This document shows positions 7,179 through 13,675 of a DNA stretch of 16,287 nucleotides, one piece after another. The notes under the pieces were generated by a model, which ran no database searches, was not told where the DNA came from, and was given only the letters and a program-made list of their open reading frames with translations. Position 1 is the first letter of the stretch. The number at the start of each line of letters is the position of its first letter. The DNA is from RUG11272 sp045226335 (lineage in GTDB: Bacteria; Bacillota; Clostridia; Christensenellales; Aristaeellaceae). A program made the position numbers and the translations under genes. Location: contig JBGVCH010000096.1 of the NCBI GenBank assembly GCA_045226335.1, forward strand, positions 1 through 16,287, in the 5' to 3' direction.

Positions 7179-7206
7179 ATTATACATGAAATCCGTGAAA
7201 AAGCAA
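7179..7206 (-). promoter_or_regulatory. Promoter of the GNAT-hydrolase/tldDE operon
   Basis: On the minus strand TTGCTT (7206-7201) and a perfect TATAAT (7184-7179) are 16 bp apart. Transcription would start near 7172 and produce the long leader. It faces away from the promoter at 7240-7268. Confidence 0.7.
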
Positions 7207-7239
7207 CGAGCAAATGCGCGCCGGTCCGCGGGAAACCGC

Positions 7240-7268
7240 TTGCAAATGCCGCGGATTTCGACTAAAAT
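7240..7268 (+). promoter_or_regulatory. Promoter of the MMPL transporter operon
   Basis: TTGCAA (7240-7245), a 17 bp spacer and TAAAAT (7263-7268). It predicts a GC-rich untranslated leader of about 125 bases before GTG 7401, in which I see stem-forming sequence but no known motif. Confidence 0.7.
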
Positions 7269-7400
7269 ACGCCTGCATCGTGATCCGGGCGGAGGCGCGG
7301 GGCCCGGTCCCCGCTGTTCGCGGCGCGGTGCGGCTGATTCTGCCGATCCCCGCCGCAGCGTTTATCCCGCGCGGCATTGCGACGTTATGGAGGAACCGCT

Positions 7401-9470
7401 GTGAAAGGCTTACCCTTATGGCTGGTGCGGCACCGCGTACCGGTGATCCTGGTCTGTCTGCTGCTGATGATCCCCTCGGTGCTGGGGATGGTGGCCACCC
7501 GAACCAACTATGACCTGCTGTATTACCTGCCGCAGGACCTGGAGACGGTGCGGGGCCAGGAGATCCTGCTGGAGGACTTCGGGAAGGGCGCCTTTTCCCT
7601 GCTGGTCACCGAGGGCATGACCCTCCGGGAGCAGGCGGAGCTGGAGGACGCCATCCGGGAGATCCCCCACGTGGATTCCGTGATCGGCTACGCCTCCATC
7701 ACCGGCGGCGCGCTGCCCCTGGAGATCATCCCGCAGAAGAACCGGGAGCTGTTCCAGCGGGGCGACTGCATGCTGTCCGCCGTGTTCTTTGACGAGGGCA
7801 CCTCCGCCGAGGAAACCATGGACGCCATCAACCGGGTGCGGGCCGTGGCGGGGGAAAAGTGCTTCGTGTCCGGCCTGTCCGCCGTGGTGACGGATACCAA
7901 ACAGCTGGTGGAGGATCAGGAAGCCATCTACGTGGGCATTGCCGTGGCCCTGTGCGCCCTGATGCTGATGATCACCATGGACTCCTTCCTGCTGCCGCTG
8001 ATCTTCCTGGGCTGCATCGGCGTCTCCATTCTGTACAACCTGGGCAGCAACGTATTCTTCGGCGAGATCAGCTACATCACCAAGGCCGTGGCCGCCGTGC
8101 TGCAGCTGGGCGTCACGCTGGACTACGCCATCTTCCTGTGGCACAGCTACAAGGAGCAGAAGGCCCTGACGCCGGACAAGGATGAGGCCATGGCCGGCGC
8201 CATCCGCCTGACCTTCTCCTCCATTCTGGGCTCCAGCCTGACCACGATGGCGGGCTTCATCGCCATCTGCTTCATGAGCTTCACCCTGGGCCGGGACCTG
8301 GGCATCGTCATGAGCAAGGGCGTCGTCATGGGGGTGCTGGGCACGGTGGTGCTGCTGCCCTGCGTGATCCGCGCCCTGGACGGGGCCATCGAGAAAACCA
8401 GCCACAGGCCCCTACTGCCCAGCCTGCGCTTCCTGGGATCCTTCGTGACAAAACACCACAAGCTGCTGTGCGTGATCCTGGCCCTGCTGATCTTCCCGGC
8501 CTTCTTCGGCTACCAGAACGTGCACCTGTACTATGACATGAGCAAGGTCATGCCGCCTGAGCTGCCCTCGGTCATCGCCAACGGAAAGCTGACCGAAACC
8601 TTCGACATGGCCACCACCCACCTGCTGCTGGTGGACGCCGATGTCTCCCAGAAGGACGTGCGGGACATGGCGGAGGAGATGAAGCAGGTGGACGGCGTAA
8701 AGGACGTGATCGGCCTGGACAGCCTGCTGAGGGCCGGCATCCCGGAAGCCATCGTGCCGAAGGACGTCCTGTCTCTGGTCAAGAGTGACCGGTACCAGCT
8801 CATGCTGATCAATTCCGCCTACGTGATCTCCACCGACGAGGTGAACGCCCAGATCGACGCGCTGAACGCCATCCTGAAGCGGTACGACCAGGGCGGCATG
8901 CTCATCGGCGAGGCGCCCTGCACCAAGGACCTCATCGCCTGCACAGACCACGATTTCACGGTGGTGAGCCTGATCTCCATCGTCGCCATCTTCGTGATCA
9001 TCCTGCTGGTGCAGAAGTCCGTCACCCTGCCGGTGCTGCTGGTGGCCGTCATCGAGCTGGCCATCGCCGCCAATCTCTGCATCCCCTATTACCTGAATCA
9101 GGAGCTGCCCTTCGTGGGTCCCATCCTGATTTCCACCATCCAGCTGGGCGCCACCGTGGACTACGCCATCCTGCTCACCAACCGCTACAAGCAGAAGCGG
9201 CTGGCCGGCCTGGACCGGAAGGAAGCCGTGAGCCAGGCCACCGCAGCCTCGGCCCAGAGCGTGCTGGTCAGCGGCATCGGCTTCTTTGCCGCCACCTACG
9301 GCGTGGGCCTGTATTCCAACATTGACATCATCTCCTCCATGTGCCGCCTGATCGCCCGGGGTGCGCTGCTGTCGGTGGCGGTGGTCCTGCTGCTGCTGCC
9401 GGCCGCCCTGGTGCTGCTGGACAGGATGATCCTGCGCACCACCCTGGGCATGAAGGCCGCGAAGAATTGA
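7401..9470 (+). CDS. MMPL/RND-superfamily membrane transporter
   Basis: 689 residues. GTG 7401 is chosen because GGAGG lies 8 bases upstream at 7389-7393, inside any longer version starting at TTG 7377. The layout is a twofold RND repeat: one N-terminal helix (about 12-31), an extracytoplasmic domain, a bundle of helices (about 178-345), then a second helix, domain and bundle. Each half has the Asp-Tyr pair expected for proton relay in MmpL proteins (D241-Y242 in GVTLDYAIF, D587-Y588 in GATVDYAIL). It probably exports a lipid or amphiphile using the proton gradient. The substrate is unknown. The secreted partner gene starts 20 bases downstream. No regulator gene adjoins. Confidence 0.9.
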   Translation: MKGLPLWLVRHRVPVILVCLLLMIPSVLGMVATRTNYDLLYYLPQDLETVRGQEILLEDFGKGAFSLLVTEGMTLREQAELEDAIREIPHVDSVIGYASITGGALPLEIIPQKNRELFQRGDCMLSAVFFDEGTSAEETMDAINRVRAVAGEKCFVSGLSAVVTDTKQLVEDQEAIYVGIAVALCALMLMITMDSFLLPLIFLGCIGVSILYNLGSNVFFGEISYITKAVAAVLQLGVTLDYAIFLWHSYKEQKALTPDKDEAMAGAIRLTFSSILGSSLTTMAGFIAICFMSFTLGRDLGIVMSKGVVMGVLGTVVLLPCVIRALDGAIEKTSHRPLLPSLRFLGSFVTKHHKLLCVILALLIFPAFFGYQNVHLYYDMSKVMPPELPSVIANGKLTETFDMATTHLLLVDADVSQKDVRDMAEEMKQVDGVKDVIGLDSLLRAGIPEAIVPKDVLSLVKSDRYQLMLINSAYVISTDEVNAQIDALNAILKRYDQGGMLIGEAPCTKDLIACTDHDFTVVSLISIVAIFVIILLVQKSVTLPVLLVAVIELAIAANLCIPYYLNQELPFVGPILISTIQLGATVDYAILLTNRYKQKRLAGLDRKEAVSQATAASAQSVLVSGIGFFAATYGVGLYSNIDIISSMCRLIARGALLSVAVVLLLLPAALVLLDRMILRTTLGMKAAKN

Positions 9471-9490
9471 GAGAAGAAAGAGGGATCCCG

Positions 9491-11041
9491 ATGAAAAAGC
9501 TGATGACCGCGCTGCTGGCCGCCGCGCTGGTGCTGGGCTGCTGCGTTCCCGCCCTGGGAGAGACCACCAAGCACGAACGGGTGTATGTCGTCGCCGGACC
9601 CGACGGGGAGATCCGGGCCCTCATCGACAACATCCTCCTGGAAAACGCGGACGGCCTGGCCGAGATCGCCGACGCCTCCCGGCTCGCTGACATCGAAAAC
9701 ATGAGCGGCCGGGAGCCCTTCACCCGGGAGGGTGAGGCCCTGATCTGGCAGGCCGACGGGAACGACATCATCTACCAGGGCACCTCCGACCGGGTCCCGG
9801 CCATCCTGCCTGTGGTCTCCCTGACCCTGGACGGAGCGCCGGTCTCCGCCGCGGAACTGAAGGAGAAGACCGGCGAGGCGGAACTCCGCGTCACCTTCCT
9901 CGGGGACGGGAGCCTGACCGCCCTGGCCGTCACCCTGATGCCCCTCCCCGCCGACGGCCTGACCGATCTCCGCACGGAGAACGCCGTGGTCCTGTCCCAG
10001 ATGGGCGTGCAGGTCCTGGTGGGCTATGCCGTGCCGGGGGCGGGCGGGGACCTGGGCCTGCCCGACCACATCGCCGTCTCTTTCCACGCGGATCACGCAG
10101 ATCTGTCCTGGCTGATGACGTTCATCTCCTCCGACCCCATCCGGCTGGCCTGCGAGGAGATCGATGCCCGGCTGGACTTTGATCTGCGGGGCACCGCCGC
10201 CCTGGCCGCCTCCATGCTCACCGCCCTGAAGAACGGCGAAGACCTGCCCAGGCAGCCGGGATTCTCGGTCACGGCCATTGAGACCAACCTGGTGGTGGGC
10301 CGGGTGAACGATTTCTTCCACACCCTGGACTTTATGGACAACAGCGCCCATGCGCTCCGGGACAGCGCGGCCGGGACCGCGGACAGCGCCCAGTCCCTGC
10401 TGAACGACGCCAAAGCGGCGAAAACCGACGCGAACGCGCTCCGCACGGATCTCAGTGGCCTTCAAGCCGACGGCGATGCCCTGAGCGGCCAGGCGGACGC
10501 CCTGATGGACGACGCGCTGCGGGCCGCCGACGCGCAGCTGGCGGCCATGGGCCTGCCCGCGGCGGAGCTGACGGCGGAGACCTACGCCGCGTCGCTGGAC
10601 GCCGCCGCCCTGGAAGCGGATGAAGAAACGGCGGCCCGGCTCACGGAGCTGAAATCGCAGCTGGACCGGACGGCCGCCTTCGTGAGCAGCCTGAAGGCGT
10701 ACATCGGCGGCGTGGCCGGGGCCGCCCGGAGCGCCGATGCCCTGAACACCGCGGTGGCCGCCGTGGCCGACGAGGCGGACGCACTAAAAAAGAACGCGGC
10801 AGCGCTCAAATCCGACGCCGCCGGGCTCCAAAGGGACGGCACCGCCAAGGTGAAGTCCACGATCAACGGCACGGTGCAGCAGCTGGCCGCCCTGGCCTTG
10901 CCCTATGTGCAGAACGATCTGCCCCGGATCCTGGACCTGTACGATCAGGCCCGGGATCAGGCCCGGAACGGCGGCTTTGACCTGCGCCCCGAGGGGATGC
11001 AGGCCGTGACCGTGTACATCATCCGCACGGATCTGCAGTAA
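9491..11041 (+). CDS. Secreted, alanine-rich helical protein partnered with the MMPL transporter
   Basis: 516 residues, ATG 9491 with AAGAGGG just upstream. It has an N-terminal signal (MKKLMTALLAAALVLGCC, then ALGE). VLGC could be a weak lipobox; otherwise cleavage follows ALG. Residues about 25-300 form a mixed domain with VYVVAGPDGEIRALI at its start. Residues about 300-480 are strongly helical with repeated Ala/Asp/Leu segments (SAAGTADSAQSLL, SGLQADGDALSGQADAL, AALKSDAAGL) suggesting long coiled coils. No transmembrane anchor appears at the C-terminus. By layout it resembles extracytoplasmic adaptors of RND-type exporters or YhgE/Pip-like proteins, but I cannot name the family. It is co-transcribed with the transporter. 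Confidence 0.8.
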   Translation: MKKLMTALLAAALVLGCCVPALGETTKHERVYVVAGPDGEIRALIDNILLENADGLAEIADASRLADIENMSGREPFTREGEALIWQADGNDIIYQGTSDRVPAILPVVSLTLDGAPVSAAELKEKTGEAELRVTFLGDGSLTALAVTLMPLPADGLTDLRTENAVVLSQMGVQVLVGYAVPGAGGDLGLPDHIAVSFHADHADLSWLMTFISSDPIRLACEEIDARLDFDLRGTAALAASMLTALKNGEDLPRQPGFSVTAIETNLVVGRVNDFFHTLDFMDNSAHALRDSAAGTADSAQSLLNDAKAAKTDANALRTDLSGLQADGDALSGQADALMDDALRAADAQLAAMGLPAAELTAETYAASLDAAALEADEETAARLTELKSQLDRTAAFVSSLKAYIGGVAGAARSADALNTAVAAVADEADALKKNAAALKSDAAGLQRDGTAKVKSTINGTVQQLAALALPYVQNDLPRILDLYDQARDQARNGGFDLRPEGMQAVTVYIIRTDLQ

Positions 11042-11056
11042 AGCGCCCGCCCGTCA

Positions 11057-11533
11057 TCACCGGCCGCGGCCCTTCCAAAGGCGCCCGAGCCTGTACCGGA
11101 GGGATCGGACACACCGTCTCCCGAAGCGGTACCCACGGCCGGCCACGTGCCAGAACCGCGCCAGGGCCAGGCCGCGCCCGCGGCGGGGCCGGATCTTCAG
11201 GCGGCCACGCTCGATCAGCGTCACCAGGCCGCAGACGGCTTCCAGGGGCATCTCCCGGTCGGGCCGGGGGCAGTTGTCCCCCCAGGTGAGCACCTGGTCT
11301 CCCCGGACGCGCCACACCCTGTGCAGCACAAACCGGTCCAGGTAGGGGTCGATGAACAGCACGATGTCACCGGCCTCCACCCGCTCCCGCACCGGCAGGA
11401 TGGTCACATAGTCGCGGTCCATGCGGACGGAGGGATACATGCTGTTCCCGTGGATGAGCGTCCGCACGGGAATGGTCTCGCCAGCCTGCGCCAGCCGATG
11501 CCACTCCGGGATCGAAAGAGACCGTTTCACCAC
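11057..11533 (-). CDS. S24/S26-family signal-peptidase-like protein without a membrane anchor
   Basis: 158 residues. The start is GTG 11533, with GGAGGAGGG just upstream; the adjacent second GTG is equally possible. The catalytic Ser is seen in HGNSMYPS (S31), followed by FVLHRV (H71) and WGDNC (D86). This Ser-His-Asp arrangement is that of the Sec11/SipW branch rather than the Ser-Lys bacterial type. No hydrophobic N-terminal segment is present, and the C-terminus is very Arg-rich (RRGRGLALARF...RSLRYRLGRLWKGRGR), possibly for membrane or nucleic-acid contact. It ends 15 bases from the convergent end of the transporter operon and has its own promoter. The target is unknown; maturation of a peptide is one option. 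Confidence 0.8.
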   Translation of the reverse strand: MVKRSLSIPEWHRLAQAGETIPVRTLIHGNSMYPSVRMDRDYVTILPVRERVEAGDIVLFIDPYLDRFVLHRVWRVRGDQVLTWGDNCPRPDREMPLEAVCGLVTLIERGRLKIRPRRGRGLALARFWHVAGRGYRFGRRCVRSLRYRLGRLWKGRGR

Positions 11534-11586
11534 AAACCCTCCTCCCGTGAAAGCTTCATCCCGCCGGAAACAACCCTGTCCCCGTC

Positions 11587-11615
11587 ATTCTATCACAGCG
11601 AAGACGGTTCGTCTA
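11587..11615 (-). promoter_or_regulatory. Promoter of the S26-like peptidase gene
   Basis: On the minus strand TAGACG (11615-11610), a 17 bp spacer and TAGAAT (11592-11587) with an extended TGA before it. An inverted repeat GACGGT-TCGTCT-ACCGTC (11603-11620) covers the -35 box and could be an operator, though it is short. Confidence 0.55.
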
Positions 11616-11677
11616 CCGTCCACGGCTGTTTTCCCGTGATCAACGCCCGCGGGAGCGGAACCGCGGCAAATCGAAGA

Positions 11678-11716
11678 AACCTCCGGCTGCCGGATCGTTC
11701 CGGTGCCGGAGGTTTT
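11678..11716. terminator. Terminator after the secreted protein pair
   Basis: AACCTCCGGC (11678-11687) pairs with GCCGGAGGTT (11705-11714), with an inner CCGGA/TCCGG stem. Four T follow on the plus strand and TTTCTTCG on the minus strand. It closes the minus-strand operon ending at 11734. Confidence 0.75.
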
Positions 11717-11733
11717 CGGTTCTGTCTCCCGGG

Positions 11734-12270
11734 TCACTCCGCTTCCACGAAGTCCATGTCGCTGATGAAGTCCACCAGCATCGCCAGATCCGCGTCCTGC
11801 ACCTCGCCCTGGGCGATCAGAACGAACTCCAGTTCATAGCCCTTGTAGATCGTGTAGATGTCAGCAAAGGATTTGTTGGCGGTGGTGACCTTCAGCAGGC
11901 GGGTGCCGTACGCCGTTTCGAAGTCCTCGAAAGCCACGTCGTCCATGTCCATGAAGCTTTCCCGGATCTCCTGCACCGCGGCCTCGTCCAGGTCGTTGAA
12001 GCGCTCCACATCGGCATACTCCTCGCTGAAGGCGATGGAGATGTAGACGGTGGGCTGGCCCTCTCCGCCCGTCAGGATCCCCACCAGGTTCGGGTCGGTG
12101 GAGGTGATGAGGCTGAAGGTGTAGTTCTCCGGCAGCTTGCTCTGGATCGTGAAGGCCTTGCCGACTTCCAGGGTACCCAGTCTGGTCTTTTCCGCCGTCT
12201 CGTCCGCCAGCACGGCCGCCGCGCACAGGATCAGCATCAGGCTCAGCGTCAGCGCGATGATTTTCTTCAT
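11734..12270 (-). CDS. Secreted hypothetical protein
   Basis: 178 residues from ATG 12270, chosen because AAAGGGG lies at a normal distance; ATG 12279 would add MNK but abuts that site. It has a clear signal peptide (MKKIIALTLSLMLILC, AVLADE) with likely cleavage after VLA. The mature part is acidic (FNDLDEAAVQEIRESF, FMDMDDVAFEDFE, FISDMDFVEAE) and of mixed helix and strand. No catalytic motif is recognised. It follows the SH3b protein gene after 33 bases and is probably co-transcribed, so both may act at the cell surface. Confidence 0.8.
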   Translation of the reverse strand: MKKIIALTLSLMLILCAAAVLADETAEKTRLGTLEVGKAFTIQSKLPENYTFSLITSTDPNLVGILTGGEGQPTVYISIAFSEEYADVERFNDLDEAAVQEIRESFMDMDDVAFEDFETAYGTRLLKVTTANKSFADIYTIYKGYELEFVLIAQGEVQDADLAMLVDFISDMDFVEAE

Positions 12271-12303
12271 CTTGTTCATCCCCTTTTCTGTTTCACATCC
12301 GGA

Positions 12304-12912
12304 TCACTGGATGTAGCTCTTGTAGACAAAGCCGACCTTGCCGGTGGCGGGATCCTGCACCTGGTACCAGTCCTTCAGCTCGGCGATCACCGTCAGCTGG
12401 TAATTTGCGCCGAACGTGGCGATCTGCTGCGCGTTCTTGCTGGGGAACCAGCGCAGGTACACCCAGCCGCTGGCCCGGACGGGACGGACCGTCACCGTGT
12501 AGGGCGTCACCGCCTTCGCGGAGGCCAGCAGCGTGTTCATCTGTTCCACGGTGACCGCGGCCCTGGTATCAAACTCCTTGGAGGCCGGCTGTTCGGAACC
12601 GGACGAAGGCTGATAGGGCGCGGGCTTGTTCTTGACCAGGTAGCGGGAAAGCACATAGCACATGCCCTTGCTGCCCTTGTACTCAATGTAGGTCCAGCCG
12701 CTCTTGGGGCTGCCGTACGCAAACACCTCGGCGCCGTAGGGCAGGCTGTCGACGACGTTGTCCTCGGTCAGGCTCGTGCTGGAACGGACATTCAGGCCTT
12801 TTCCGTTCTGGGTGTAGACGTACATCTTCGTTCCCTGGCTCTCCGCCATGGCCGCGGCGGTCATCGCCGTCAGCATCATCACCGCAAGCATCAATCCGAG
12901 AAGCTTTTTCAT
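12304..12912 (-). CDS. Secreted protein with SH3b domains
   Basis: 202 residues. ATG 12912 is preceded by AAGGAAGGA at a normal distance; the open frame extends upstream without a site. The signal peptide is MKKLLGLMLAVMMLTAMTAA with cleavage near AMA-ES. Residues about 30-95 match a bacterial SH3 domain (LNVRSSTSLTEDNVVDSLPYG, then GWTYIEYKGSKGMCYVLSRYL). Residues about 138-202 look like a second copy (YLRWFPSKNAQQIATF, DWYQVQDPATGKVGFVYKSYI), linked by a Pro/Ser-rich stretch. SH3b domains bind peptidoglycan or cell-surface peptides. No enzymatic domain is fused. Confidence 0.85.
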   Translation of the reverse strand: MKKLLGLMLAVMMLTAMTAAAMAESQGTKMYVYTQNGKGLNVRSSTSLTEDNVVDSLPYGAEVFAYGSPKSGWTYIEYKGSKGMCYVLSRYLVKNKPAPYQPSSGSEQPASKEFDTRAAVTVEQMNTLLASAKAVTPYTVTVRPVRASGWVYLRWFPSKNAQQIATFGANYQLTVIAELKDWYQVQDPATGKVGFVYKSYIQ

Positions 12913-13039
12913 CTGGTGTTCCTTCCTTTCTCCCGGCAGGTCCCCCTGTCCGGCTCGCTGTCCGGCCTGTGCTCCCGGAAAGCTCCAGTCTCCGGCCGTC
13001 TCCCGGCCGCCGCGAACCCCGTTCCCGGCGACTGCTTCC

Positions 13040-13068
13040 ATTATATGCCGAACGCGCTCAAAACGCAA
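13040..13068 (-). promoter_or_regulatory. Promoter of the SH3b/secreted protein operon
   Basis: On the minus strand TTGCGT (13068-13063), a 17 bp spacer and a perfect TATAAT (13045-13040). It predicts a leader of about 120 GC-rich bases before ATG 12912. Confidence 0.7.
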
Positions 13069-13092
13069 TGGAAAAACGGGAGAACTTCCGCG

Positions 13093-13127
13093 GCAAATGA
13101 AGCCACCCGTCAGGCGGACGGGAAGGC
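13093..13127 (-). terminator. Weak terminator after the GNAT at 13180
   Basis: On the minus strand CCCGTC-CGCCT-GACGGG, flanked by GCC/GGC, is followed by TTCATTTG. The T tract is poor, so this is tentative. Confidence 0.4.
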
Positions 13128-13179
13128 ATCCCGCCGCGTTCCGTTTGCAGGATGGCCATTCGCACGCAAGCCCGGCGCG

Positions 13180-13635
13180 TCACTCCGCCGCCATGCGGAA
13201 AAACTCGCCTTCCCCGATGGGCGTTGTCTGTCTGAAGGGCTCCCCCACAATGCGGAAGCCGGCCTTTTCGTAGCATCGGACCGCCCGGATGTTCCAGGTC
13301 CGAACGACCAGGCTGACCGGCTTTCCCGGGTACAGCCGGCGCGACAGTTCGCGGGCCGTTCTGCTGATCTCCTGCCCGTCCCCCCGGCCGCAGAGGGGCG
13401 GATTGACCCCGATGCCGAAGGAGACCTCCGTCTCGCCCTCCGCCAGGTTGATATACCCCACCAGCTCCGCCCCGTCCGTGAAGGAATAGAAGCGGTTCCG
13501 GGGATTGGCAAACCCCCGGCCCGTCCTGATCTGTTCCGCATAGGGCGGATTGTTGTAAATGGCGTAGTCGCCGGGATACTTCCATTCGCTGATGGCGGCC
13601 TTCTCTTCTTCCGTCGTTTCGTGACAAGCGAGCAA
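13180..13635 (-). CDS. GNAT family N-acetyltransferase
   Basis: 151 residues. The start is TTG 13635, supported by GGGAGGG about 8 bases upstream; no ATG or GTG is better placed. GNAT features: FYSFTDGAELVGYINL, the FGIGVNPPLCGRGDGQ acetyl-CoA loop (GRGDG), and LVVRTWNIRAVRCYEKAGF, the usual C-terminal block. The N-terminal WKYPGDYAIYNNP block marks a subfamily distinct from the other two GNATs of the window. It follows the acyltransferase-3 gene after 40 bases on the same strand and is probably co-transcribed. The substrate is unknown. Confidence 0.88.
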   Translation of the reverse strand: MLACHETTEEEKAAISEWKYPGDYAIYNNPPYAEQIRTGRGFANPRNRFYSFTDGAELVGYINLAEGETEVSFGIGVNPPLCGRGDGQEISRTARELSRRLYPGKPVSLVVRTWNIRAVRCYEKAGFRIVGEPFRQTTPIGEGEFFRMAAE

Positions 13636-13675
13636 GTCTTTTCCCTCCCCGACGCGCCGGTGATGACCGGCCGGT

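Noticed and set aside
7386..7403. Five-codon frame MEEPL whose TGA overlaps the GTG of the transporter
   Set aside because: It coincides with the ribosome binding site and has no binding site of its own; a leader peptide cannot be supported.
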